Of a stretch of 64,000 bases of DNA, positions 52,271 through 60,137 are shown one piece after another. The translations under genes and the position numbers were made by a program. The stretch comes from Catellatospora sp. TT07R-123 (GTDB taxonomy: Bacteria > Actinomycetota > Actinomycetes > Mycobacteriales > Micromonosporaceae): positions 248,001 through 312,000 of the forward strand of contig NZ_BNEM01000002.1 of the NCBI RefSeq assembly GCF_018327705.1. The letters run 5' to 3'. Each line of letters begins with the position of its first letter. The first letter of the stretch is position 1. Below the pieces are notes generated by a model. That model saw only the letters and a program-made list of their open reading frames with translations. It made no database searches and was not told the DNA's origin.

Positions 52271-53877
52271 TACCTGGTACCGATCGCGGCGAGGTCGATC
52301 TGCCAGCCCGCCGGGGTGTACTCGACCCCGGTGAGGTCGGCGGTGGCGACGTTCATGCCGGAGTTGTTGGCGATCACGAGGTACGGCGAGTGCTGGTTCA
52401 TCAGCCGCTGCCAGTCCTTCATCGCCTCGGCGCGGGCGGCCGGGTCCAGGGTGGACACGACCTTCTGGCCTGCGGCGACGACGGCCGGGTCGGCCCGCTC
52501 GACGGTCCAGCCGGCACGCAGGGCGCTGCCGGCCCCGGGTGCCATGTTGTTGACCAGCGAGTCGGCGACCGGGTAGTTGAGGCTCTGCGGGCTGAAGCCC
52601 ATCGCCATCTTGCCGCTGCGCATCACGTCCAGGAACGAGGTCAGCGGCTGCGGGTTGAGCTCCAGGGTGATCCCGGCCTCGGCGGCGTCGCCCTGCACCT
52701 TGGTGGCGACCGTGCCGAGGTCGACGCCGCGGTAGGTGATCGTCGGGTAGGTGAACTTCACCGTCGGGTTGGTCAGCCCGGCCTCGGCCAGCAGCTGCTT
52801 GGCCAGGGTGATGTCGCGCTTGCCCTCCTCGCCCGCGGGCAGGGTGCCCGGGAACGCGGGGGCGACCAGTCCGGCGCCGGGGCCGGCGCCCTTGCCGTAC
52901 AGCGCCGCGACGCCCTGGTAGTCGATCGAGGCCCGCAGTGCCTGGCGGAACTTCGGGTTCGACGTCACCGGCGACACGGCCGGGTCGGCGTTGAGGATGA
53001 GGTAGTAGATGGTGTCCTGGACGCCCGAGGTCAGCAGGGTGTCGGGCAGCCCGTCGAGCAGCTTGCCGGAGATGTCCAGCGACACCTCGGCGGCGGTGGC
53101 CCGGGACATGGTCAGCTTCTGGGTCTGCACGTCCATGTTGCGCAGCACCACCCGGTGGAACTTGGGCTTGGTGCCCCAGTAGTTCGGGTTGGCCTCCAGC
53201 ACGACCTGCGAGGACGGGTCGTAGGACTTCAGGACGTACGGGCCGCTGCCGGCGGAGCTCTTGTCGAAGAACTGCTGGGCGGTGTCGGCCGAGGCCGCGT
53301 CGGCGCCGTCGGTGGCGCCGTTGGCCTTGGCGACCTTCGAGTTGACGACGCCGGTGGCCGACATGGCCAGCACGACCGGGACGTTGGGGTTGGGCTGGGC
53401 GGAGGTGACCACGACGGTCTTGTCGTCGGTCTTGCTCGCGGTCAGGTCGGTGACCATGACCGCGGGGCTGGCCTTGACGTTCTTCAGCCGGTTGAGCGAG
53501 AAGACGACGTCGTCGGCGGTCAGCGGGGTGCCGTCGGAGAACTTCACGCCGTCGCGGAGCTTGAACGTGAACGTCTTGGCGTCGGCGGAGGCCTCGTACG
53601 ACTCGGCGAGCTCCGGCACGGGCTTGCTGACGTCGGAGCCCTTGAACGTGAGCAGGGTGTCGTAGAGGGCGTGGGTGGCGGTGACGCCGGTCGCCTCGTA
53701 CACCCGGCCCGGGTCGAGGGTCTTGATGACGAACGAGGTGTCGACCGTCAGGGTGTCGCTGCCGCCCGCGGCGTTGCCGCCGCCGCTGCCGGCGGTGCAG
53801 GCGGCGGTGGCGGAGGCGGTGGTGATCGCGGCGAGCGCGAGCGCTGCGGCGCGGAGTCGGCGGGGGTTCACCGACAT
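52270..53877 (-). CDS. Peptide-binding lipoprotein (SBP_bac_5)
   Basis: 535 residues. The lipoprotein signal ends in TAAC (about Cys26). Family motifs include DTSFVIKTLDPGRVYEATG, FKLRDGVKFSDGTPLTADDVVFSLNRL and PNYWG. This is the DppA/OppA-like receptor of the importer. It heads the ten-gene leftward operon, directly facing the XRE-cupin regulator. Confidence 0.92.
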   Translation of the reverse strand: MSVNPRRLRAAALALAAITTASATAACTAGSGGGNAAGGSDTLTVDTSFVIKTLDPGRVYEATGVTATHALYDTLLTFKGSDVSKPVPELAESYEASADAKTFTFKLRDGVKFSDGTPLTADDVVFSLNRLKNVKASPAVMVTDLTASKTDDKTVVVTSAQPNPNVPVVLAMSATGVVNSKVAKANGATDGADAASADTAQQFFDKSSAGSGPYVLKSYDPSSQVVLEANPNYWGTKPKFHRVVLRNMDVQTQKLTMSRATAAEVSLDISGKLLDGLPDTLLTSGVQDTIYYLILNADPAVSPVTSNPKFRQALRASIDYQGVAALYGKGAGPGAGLVAPAFPGTLPAGEEGKRDITLAKQLLAEAGLTNPTVKFTYPTITYRGVDLGTVATKVQGDAAEAGITLELNPQPLTSFLDVMRSGKMAMGFSPQSLNYPVADSLVNNMAPGAGSALRAGWTVERADPAVVAAGQKVVSTLDPAARAEAMKDWQRLMNQHSPYLVIANNSGMNVATADLTGVEYTPAGWQIDLAAIGTR

Positions 53878-54105
53878 GCTGGTCCTACCTTCCTTCGGGC
53901 CGGTCCACGGTGAGCACGGGAGGATGGCTCTTGCCGAGGACCGGCGATTCCAGGGCCGGCATGCGGCCGGCGGCGCGCCTTCGGGTGTACGGAGGGAGCC
54001 GGGTTTCCCCCGGCGTCGACCGCACGTGTTTGATGTGGACGGACGCGGGTGCGCCCGGTGCTGTGCAGTAAGGGCTGGTTATGAGGGGACTCATTACCGC
54101 TCTGG

Positions 54106-54138
54106 TTGACCACACTAAACACGCTCGTGTAGTTTAGT
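54106..54138 (+). promoter_or_regulatory. Promoter and nested operator of the XRE-cupin operon
   Basis: -35 TTGACC (54106-54111), 18 bp, -10 TAGTTT (54130-54135). ACTAAAC (54114-54120) and GTTTAGT (54132-54138) form a 25-bp dyad with ACAC/GTGT nested inside, and a second dyad AAGTT/AACTT lies at 54144-54159. The operator covers spacer and -10, so repression by the adjacent regulator is likely. The region 53878-54105 shows no gene. Confidence 0.65.
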
Positions 54139-54176
54139 CAAACAAGTTCAGCGAAACTTATCTAGTGGAGGCCCCG

Positions 54177-54713
54177 ATGCTCGGCGACCGGCTCCGTGAG
54201 CTGCGCCAGCAGCACGGCTATACGCTGCGCCAGCTGGCCGCCGAAGCCGACGTGTCTTCGGCTCTGCTTAGCCAGATTGAAAACGGGGCGACCGACCCGA
54301 GCCTGTCGACCCTGCGCAAACTCGCCCGGGTGTTCGACACCTCGATCGCGATGCTGTTCAGCGAACCCGACGCCCCGGCGGTGTACATCAGCCGCCCCGG
54401 CGCCCGCAGCCGCCTGGCGGCACCGCCCGGCCAGATCTCCTACGACCGGCTCACCCCCGGCCGCGGCGACCTGGAGGTGCTCCAGGCCGACCTCGCCCCC
54501 GGTGACGCCAGCTCCGCCCAGCCCTGGTCGCACCCGTCCACCGAGTGCGCCATCGTGCTGGCCGGCACGGTCACCGCCGAGATCGGCGGCAGCACGTACC
54601 AGCTGGCCACCGGCGAGTCCGTCACGTTCGACTCCCGGCTGCCGCACCGCTACCTCAACACCAGCGACGAACCGGCCCGCCTGGTCATCGCGGTGACCCC
54701 GCCGACCCCCTAA
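54177..54713 (+). CDS. XRE-cupin transcription regulator
   Basis: 178 residues, ATG with GGAG 7 nt upstream (a GTG 12 bp earlier is possible). An N-terminal helix-turn-helix (about 5-60, LRQLAAEADVSSALLSQIENG) is joined to a cupin_2 domain (about 100-172, TECAIVLAGTVTAEIGG, ATGESVTFDSRLPHRY). Such HipB-cupin proteins regulate amino-acid, polyamine and opine catabolism, binding a small ligand in the cupin. It probably controls both divergent operons. Confidence 0.9.
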   Translation: MLGDRLRELRQQHGYTLRQLAAEADVSSALLSQIENGATDPSLSTLRKLARVFDTSIAMLFSEPDAPAVYISRPGARSRLAAPPGQISYDRLTPGRGDLEVLQADLAPGDASSAQPWSHPSTECAIVLAGTVTAEIGGSTYQLATGESVTFDSRLPHRYLNTSDEPARLVIAVTPPTP

Positions 54714-54787
54714 CCGCCCCACCGCACCGCCGCACAGCCCGCCCCCACCGGCGGGCCGATGCCCCCTGCGCCACGGAAGGACCCGCC

Positions 54788-55705
54788 ATGGACCGCGACA
54801 GCGTCGACTGGCACGGCTACATCCCCGCCGTCACCACCCCGTTCACCGCCACCGGCGACCTCGACCTCGCCGCCTGGGCCGCCCAGCTCGACTGGCTGGC
54901 CGACCAGCAGATGCACGGCATCGTCGTCGCGGGCACCACCGGCGAGTGGTTCAGCCTCACTGAACACGAGCGCGCCGACCTGTTCACCGCCGCCGCGAAG
55001 CAGGTCGGCGACCGGATGACCGTGCTCGGCGGCTGCAACGCCTACACCGCCGCCGAGGCGATCCGCCACGCCCGCGCCGCCCAGGCCGCCGGGCTGCACG
55101 GCATCCTGCTCACCCCGCCTCCGTACGTCGTGCCCAGCCGCGAGGAGATCCTCGCCTTCTACCGCGAGGTCTCCGAGGCCGTCGACCTCCCGCTGTGCGT
55201 CTACAACTGGCCCCGCGGCACCGGCGTCGACCTGGACACCGACCTGCTGTCCCGGCTCGCCGACCTGCCCACCGTCGTCGCGGTCAAGAACTCCACCCCC
55301 GACTTCGGCGGCTTCGTCCGGGGCCTGGTCGCGCTGCGGCACCGGGTCCGCTACTTCGGCATCCCCACCAGCGAGACCGGCATCGAGCTGCTCACCCGTA
55401 TCGGCGGCGACGGCCTCATGGGTGCCGGAGCCGTCCTCGGCGCCGACCACCCCGGCTTCTTCCGGGCCGTCGCCGACGGCGACCTCGACCGGGCCCGCCG
55501 CCTCGGCGCCCGCGACCGGGTCCTGATGGAGACCTGGTTCGGCGCCGACTACGGCGCCAGGTTCGCCAGCGCCCAGGCGATCCTCAAGCACGCCCTGACG
55601 CTGCGCGGCGTCCCGGCCGGGCACGTCCGCCGCCCCCTGCTGCCGCTGACCGCCGACCAGCAGGCCCGGGTCCGGGCCACACTGGCCGAGCTCGACCTGA
55701 TCTGA
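54788..55705 (+). CDS. DapA-family lyase/deaminase
   Basis: 305 residues, GGAAGG before the ATG. Class I aldolase-type TIM barrel with GTTGEWFSL, catalytic Tyr in CVYNWPRGTG and Schiff-base Lys in VVAVKNSTPD. The position equivalent to the substrate-binding Arg138 of dihydrodipicolinate synthase is shifted (WPRGTG), so lysine biosynthesis is unlikely. The family also contains pyrroline-4-hydroxy-2-carboxylate deaminases of hydroxyproline breakdown, sugar-acid dehydratases and aldolases. Next to a D-hydroxyproline-type dehydrogenase, the deaminase is the leading guess. Confidence 0.85.
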   Translation: MDRDSVDWHGYIPAVTTPFTATGDLDLAAWAAQLDWLADQQMHGIVVAGTTGEWFSLTEHERADLFTAAAKQVGDRMTVLGGCNAYTAAEAIRHARAAQAAGLHGILLTPPPYVVPSREEILAFYREVSEAVDLPLCVYNWPRGTGVDLDTDLLSRLADLPTVVAVKNSTPDFGGFVRGLVALRHRVRYFGIPTSETGIELLTRIGGDGLMGAGAVLGADHPGFFRAVADGDLDRARRLGARDRVLMETWFGADYGARFASAQAILKHALTLRGVPAGHVRRPLLPLTADQQARVRATLAELDLI

Positions 55706-56874
55706 TGGCCCGCTACGACACCGCGGTCGTCGGCGGCGGGCTGCTCGGCTGCGCCGTCGCCTGGCACCTGGCCAAAGCCGGCACCCGTGTCCTGCTCGTC
55801 GAGAAGGACCAGCTCAACCGGCACGCCTCCGGCCAGAACGCGGGCAGCCTGCACTTCCAGCTCGAATACCGCATGGTCGAGCACGGCGACGACGCCGCCC
55901 GGCTGGCCGCCCGCGCGCTGCCGCTGCACCTGGACGCCATGCGCACCTGGGCCGGGCTCGAAACCGCGCTCGGGCTGCCGTGCGGCGTCGCCCAGCGCGG
56001 CGGGCTGATGCTCGCCGAGACCCCCGCGCAGGTCGCCGCCCTGGACCGCAAAGCCGCCCTGGAACGCGAGTACGGCCTCGACGTCGACGTGCTGGAAGGC
56101 ACCCGGCTGCGGGAGCTGGCGCCATACCTCGCCGACAGTGTCCGGGCCGCCGCCCACCTGCCCGGCGAGGGCAAGGCCAACCCGCGGCTGGTCACCCCGG
56201 CGTTCGCTCGCGCCGCCGCCGACCACGGCGCCGAGCTGCGCACCGGCCACCGCGTCACCGCGCTGCACCGCGACGGCGGGCGCTGGCACCTGACCGGCTC
56301 CGACGGCCGCACCGACACCGCCGACACCGTCGTGCTGGCCGCCGGGGTGTGGACCACCGAACTGGCCGCGATGGCCGACGTCCGGCTGCCCGCGTTCCCG
56401 GTCGGGCTGACCATGAGCGCCACCGCCCGCACCACCGCCCTGCTGCCGCACCTGATCCAGCACGTCGGGCGGAGGCTGTCGATGAAGCAGACCGCCGAGG
56501 GCAACATCCTGCTCGGCGGCGGCTGGCCCGCCAAACTGGTCACCCGCGGCGGCCGCGTCGACCTCGACCGCAACCCGGAGCTGCGCTACGAGTCGCTGAC
56601 CGGCAACGCCGACGCGGCCCGCGTCGTGCCCGCCGTCATGGGCCTGCCCGTCATCCGCTCGTGGACGGGCATGACCACGCTGACCCCCGACCAGCTGCCG
56701 CTGCTCGGGGCGGTGCCCCGCCGCCCCGGCCTGTACACCGCCACCGGCGGCTCGGCGTTCACGCTGGGGCCGACCTACGCCCGGCTGCTGGCCGCGACCG
56801 TGCTCGGCACCGAGCCCGACCTGCCGCTGGACGACTACTCCCCCGCCCGGTTTGGAGCGCTGAACTTTGTCTGA
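55705..56874 (+). CDS. FAD-dependent amino/imino-acid dehydrogenase, beta subunit (DAO fold)
   Basis: 389 residues, ATG overlapping the upstream stop (TGATG). The N-terminus ARYDTAVVGGGLLGCAVAWHLA binds FAD and the C-terminus PLLGAVPRRPGLYTATGG completes the D-amino-acid-oxidase/SoxB-like fold. No signal peptide. The gene triplet FAD/DAO, small [2Fe-2S] and large FAD/NAD subunit is that of heteromeric sarcosine, opine, cyanide-forming glycine, and D-hydroxyproline dehydrogenases. Confidence 0.88.
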   Translation: MARYDTAVVGGGLLGCAVAWHLAKAGTRVLLVEKDQLNRHASGQNAGSLHFQLEYRMVEHGDDAARLAARALPLHLDAMRTWAGLETALGLPCGVAQRGGLMLAETPAQVAALDRKAALEREYGLDVDVLEGTRLRELAPYLADSVRAAAHLPGEGKANPRLVTPAFARAAADHGAELRTGHRVTALHRDGGRWHLTGSDGRTDTADTVVLAAGVWTTELAAMADVRLPAFPVGLTMSATARTTALLPHLIQHVGRRLSMKQTAEGNILLGGGWPAKLVTRGGRVDLDRNPELRYESLTGNADAARVVPAVMGLPVIRSWTGMTTLTPDQLPLLGAVPRRPGLYTATGGSAFTLGPTYARLLAATVLGTEPDLPLDDYSPARFGALNFV

Positions 56875-57154
56875 GACCGCCGTCCGCACCGCTCTGGACC
56901 GCCCCGGCCCCGTCACCATCGACGTCGACGGCGAGCCGGTCACCGCGTACCCCGGGGAATCCCTGGCCACCGCGCTGCTGGCCGCCGGGCGCCGCGCCAC
57001 CGGCGCCACCGCCTCGGGCGCGGCGCGGGCGCCGTACTGCAACATGGGCGCCTGCTTCGAATGCGTCGTCACCGTCGACGGCCAGCCCTTCCAGCGCTCC
57101 TGCCAGGTCCGGGTCCGGCCCGGCCTGACCGTGCGGACCGGGGCGCCGCGATGA
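56867..57154 (+). CDS. Small [2Fe-2S] subunit of the dehydrogenase
   Basis: 95 residues from a TTG (a rare start) that overlaps the beta-subunit gene by 8 bp; GGAG lies ~9 nt upstream. The ferredoxin-like ligands are in YCNMGACFECVVTVDG, followed by CQVRVRPG. It matches HcnA/gamma-subunit proteins that relay electrons between the two flavin subunits. Confidence 0.85.
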   Translation: MSETAVRTALDRPGPVTIDVDGEPVTAYPGESLATALLAAGRRATGATASGAARAPYCNMGACFECVVTVDGQPFQRSCQVRVRPGLTVRTGAPR

Positions 57155-58605
57155 GCGGGCAGCCCGACGTCGTCGTGGTCGGCGCGGGCCCGGCCGGGCT
57201 GGCCGCAGCCGCGACGCTCGGCCGCCACGGCGCGCGGGTGCTCGTGGTCGACGAGCAGCAGCGGCCCGGCGGGCAGATCTACCGGCAGCCGCCGGTCGGG
57301 TTCACCCGCTCCGGCAGGCAGGCCGGGGCCGGGCGGGCGCTGCTGGCCGAAGCCGCGGCGGCGCCGAACGTGGACTGGCTGCCCGACGCCACCGCGTGGG
57401 GCGTCTTCGGCACCCGCGCCGGGCTCGACGACTACGCCGGACCGGCCCCGGCCCTCGGCCGCCTCCGCATCGGCGTGCACACCCCCGACGGCGGGCGGGT
57501 GCTGGAACCGGCAGCGCTGCTGCTCACGGCGGGCGCGTACGACCTGCCGGTCCCGTTCCCCGGCTGGACGCTGCCCGGCGTGCTCACCGCAGGCGGCGTC
57601 CAGGCCTTCGTGAAGGCACAGGGGCTGCTGCCGGGACGCCGGTTCGTGCTGGCCGGCGGGCACCCGCTGCTGCTGGTCGTCGCCGCCCAGCTCGTCGCCG
57701 CCGGAGCCGCCGTCGCGGAGGTCGCCTTCAGCCAGCGGCCCCGTGCCCTGGTGCCGGGTCCGCGCGCCGTGCCCGCCGCGCTCGGCAACCTCGGCAAGCT
57801 GGCCGAGGGCGCCGCCGCGCTGCGCACCCTGCGGCGCGCCCGGGTGCCGGTCCGGTTCGGCACCGTGATCCGGTCCGCCGCCGGCGACGGCGCCCTCGAC
57901 ACCGTCATCCTGTCCAGGGTGGACGCGGCCGGGGCACCCGTGCCCGGCACCGAGCGGACCGTGGCGTGCGACGTGCTCGCGGTCGGGTACGGCTTCGTCC
58001 CGTCCACCGAGCTGGCCCGCCAGGCCGGGTGCGCGGTGGCGTGGCGGCACGCCGAGGGCGGCTGGGTCGTCGAGCACGACGACTGGCTGCGCACCAGCGT
58101 GCCCGGGGTCAGCGCCGCCGGGGAGCTGACCGGGGTCGCCGGCGCGGAGCAGGCCGAGGTGGAGGGGCGGCTGGCCGCGTACGGGACGCTCCAGGACCTC
58201 GGGCTGCTGGACCCCGCCCGCGCCGCGACCCTGTCCCGCCCGGTACGCAGGCTGCTGGCCCGGCGGCGGCGCTTCACCACCGCCGTGCTGAGCCGGTTCG
58301 CGCCCGACCCGGCGCTGCTCAGCGCGCTGGTCACCGACGACACGACACTGTGCCGGTGCGAGGAGGTCCGCGCCGGTGACATCCGCCGGGCGCTGACCGA
58401 GCACCCGCACCTGGGCACCGCCAACGCGGTCAAGCTGCTGACCCGCGCGGGCATGGGCCTGTGCCAGGGCCGCTCCTGCGCCCCCGGGGTCTGCCGCTTC
58501 GTCGCCGAGCAGACCGGGCGCACGCCCGAGCAGGTGGGCACCTTCACCGCCCAGGCGCCGGTCAAGCCGGTGCCGCTGGCGGCCCTGGCTGCCGACCGCC
58601 CGTGA
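57151..58605 (+). CDS. Large FAD/[2Fe-2S] subunit of the dehydrogenase (SoxA/HcnB-like)
   Basis: 484 residues starting in a 4-bp overlap with the previous gene. An N-terminal pyridine-nucleotide-disulfide-like fold (VVVVGAGPAGLAAAATL; GGQIYRQPP) is followed by a C-terminal BFD-like domain with CRCEEVRAGDI and GMGLCQGRSCAPG. This is the alpha subunit of heteromeric amino-acid dehydrogenases. It ends the rightward operon; the stop is 24 bp from that of a convergent gene. Confidence 0.88.
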   Translation: MSGQPDVVVVGAGPAGLAAAATLGRHGARVLVVDEQQRPGGQIYRQPPVGFTRSGRQAGAGRALLAEAAAAPNVDWLPDATAWGVFGTRAGLDDYAGPAPALGRLRIGVHTPDGGRVLEPAALLLTAGAYDLPVPFPGWTLPGVLTAGGVQAFVKAQGLLPGRRFVLAGGHPLLLVVAAQLVAAGAAVAEVAFSQRPRALVPGPRAVPAALGNLGKLAEGAAALRTLRRARVPVRFGTVIRSAAGDGALDTVILSRVDAAGAPVPGTERTVACDVLAVGYGFVPSTELARQAGCAVAWRHAEGGWVVEHDDWLRTSVPGVSAAGELTGVAGAEQAEVEGRLAAYGTLQDLGLLDPARAATLSRPVRRLLARRRRFTTAVLSRFAPDPALLSALVTDDTTLCRCEEVRAGDIRRALTEHPHLGTANAVKLLTRAGMGLCQGRSCAPGVCRFVAEQTGRTPEQVGTFTAQAPVKPVPLAALAADRP

Positions 58606-58629
58606 CCTCCCTGCCTCACGGCGGCGCGG

Positions 58630-59541
58630 TCAGGAAGTCTGCGGCGGGTCCGGCGCCGGGTCGTACCCGCAGCGCTGCGGGTCGCATTCGGCTTTGTGGT
58701 CACGGCTCCAGAGATAGAGGTCCCGCTCGATGGACCGGACCCGGTGGAAGAGCCGGAGCTGCTGCGTCCGTGCCAGCGTCGAGGGCAGCGCCGCGAAGGT
58801 CTCCGGCATGACGGCGACCATCCCGCTCACCTGCTCGCCGTTGCGCATCCGCAGCAGCACGGAGCACTGCCACCAGGCGATCTTGCCGTCCCGGCCGTCG
58901 CCGTTGCCGGGCCAGTAGTAGGAGGCCGGATCGGGCACGACGTAGTGGACGCCGTCGGGGTCCAGGTGCGCCGGAAGCCAGGGGCCGCCCTTGCCGAGGC
59001 CGAGTCGCCGCCGCCCGGCTTCGGCGTACAGCTCGCAGATCGCGGCGCTGTCCAGCGCTTTGAGGACCTGTGACTGCGCGGGCAGCGGTTCGCGCCCGGC
59101 CGGAGTCTGGACGGGCCAGCGCCGCAGCAGCACCCCGAGCCGCTGGCCCAGGGTCAGCGGCAGCGCCTCCGCGCGGGCGGTCGGCAGCGCAGGCGGCGGC
59201 GTCCAGGTCGGGTGGTACTGCCGGATGTGGCTCAGCATCCAGGCGCGCCCCTCGGGGCCTGCGGTGTGCCAGGTCCAGCCCATCGGCCGTCGGGCCATCG
59301 CCTGCTCGCGGCTGCTGGGGGCGCTTCCTGTGCGCGACGGTCGCCACCGGCTCGGCTGCGTGATTCCCGGCAGGTTGTGGCACAGGTTGGCCAGGAACCT
59401 GATGCGCTCCAGGTCTTCGGCCGGAGAACTCGTCTGCGACGCGCGATGGGCGCTGCCCGCCAGCGCCCGGATCTCCACGAAGGCCCGGGCTGCCAGCAGC
59501 GCGGCCACCCGCCGGTCGAGCCGGGCTTCACTGCGGCTCAT
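58630..59541 (-). CDS. Uncharacterised protein co-transcribed with a MarR gene
   Basis: 303 residues overlapping the MarR gene by 4 bp. The family is not recognised. Part of the N-terminus is helical and Arg-rich (LDRRVAALLAARAFVEIRALAG). The centre reads HPTWTPPPALPTARAEALPLTLGQRLG and GGPWLPAHLDPDGVHYVVPDPASYYWP, and the C-terminus CDPQRCGYDPAPDPPQ. No membrane segment. It may be a substrate- or DNA-related partner of the regulator; unproven. Confidence 0.65.
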   Translation of the reverse strand: MSRSEARLDRRVAALLAARAFVEIRALAGSAHRASQTSSPAEDLERIRFLANLCHNLPGITQPSRWRPSRTGSAPSSREQAMARRPMGWTWHTAGPEGRAWMLSHIRQYHPTWTPPPALPTARAEALPLTLGQRLGVLLRRWPVQTPAGREPLPAQSQVLKALDSAAICELYAEAGRRRLGLGKGGPWLPAHLDPDGVHYVVPDPASYYWPGNGDGRDGKIAWWQCSVLLRMRNGEQVSGMVAVMPETFAALPSTLARTQQLRLFHRVRSIERDLYLWSRDHKAECDPQRCGYDPAPDPPQTS

Positions 59542-60041
59542 CCGGCCGCACCGGCCTGGCGGGCGGCTTCACGGCTGTCCACGATGGCCGTGGTCATGGC
59601 GCGCAGAATGTCCGCGGCCAGTTGCAGCTCCTTCGTATCGCGTCCATCCAGCGCGGCCTCGATCCGGGTGCGCAGCGGCTGGAAGAAGTCGACGGCCATC
59701 TGCTGGGCGGAGGGCCGCACCGCCAACGTGACCCGCCGCCGGTCGTGCGGGTCACGGACCCGGTCGACGTGCCCCGATGTTTCGAGCCGGTCGATCAGCG
59801 AGGTGGTGGCCGACGCCCCGAGACCCAGCTTGGCGGCGAGTTCGCCGGCCGTGAGCGGGTGACCGTCCCGAGCCGCCGAGGTGATCCACATGACGGCGTT
59901 GAGGTCGCTGCGGTGCAGCGCGTGGGCACGGGCGAACACATCCACCAGCACGTCGCTCTCGACGCTGCTCTCCTGCAGCGCCGTGATGAGCTCCCGCAGC
60001 ACCGCTGCGCGCTCGGAGGGGGGTTCGGTTTGCCGGGCCAC
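59538..60041 (-). CDS. MarR-family regulator
   Basis: 167 residues from a GTG at 60041, 7 nt after an extended -10 (TGTTAGACT), so leaderless. The ATG at 60083 lies inside the operator and is less likely. The winged helix reads LTAGELAAKLGLGASATTSLIDRLETSGHVDRVRDPHDRRRV. It is divergent from the MMPL exporter gene, with a long dyad in between, the classic layout of a MarR-controlled drug or lipid exporter. Confidence 0.9.
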   Translation of the reverse strand: MARQTEPPSERAAVLRELITALQESSVESDVLVDVFARAHALHRSDLNAVMWITSAARDGHPLTAGELAAKLGLGASATTSLIDRLETSGHVDRVRDPHDRRRVTLAVRPSAQQMAVDFFQPLRTRIEAALDGRDTKELQLAADILRAMTTAIVDSREAARQAGAAG

Positions 60042-60048
60042 GAGCGAC

Positions 60049-60057
60049 AGTCTAACA
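60049..60057 (-). promoter_or_regulatory. Extended -10 of the leaderless MarR gene
   Basis: Minus strand TGTTAGACT (TG-n-TAGACT) ends 7 nt before the GTG at 60041. No good -35 is visible at standard spacing, as expected for an extended -10 promoter. Confidence 0.5.
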
Positions 60058-60089
60058 TTTCGACTACCGAACCTTTCGGTCATCGAAAT
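60057..60089. promoter_or_regulatory. MarR operator between the MarR and MMPL genes
   Basis: A 33-bp dyad centred on 60073: ATTTCGA.. ACCGAA is mirrored by TTCGGT.. TCGAAAT, 13 of 16 pairs matching. It lies between the divergent MarR and MMPL genes. Confidence 0.7.
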
Positions 60090-60137
60090 AATATCCCCCG
60101 GGCCCGAGGCCCGCCGGAACGAGGAGCACACACCACC

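Noticed and set aside
55549-58410. A 953-codon minus-strand frame
   Set aside because: It lies opposite the flavoprotein genes, which carry full cofactor motifs and overlapping starts.
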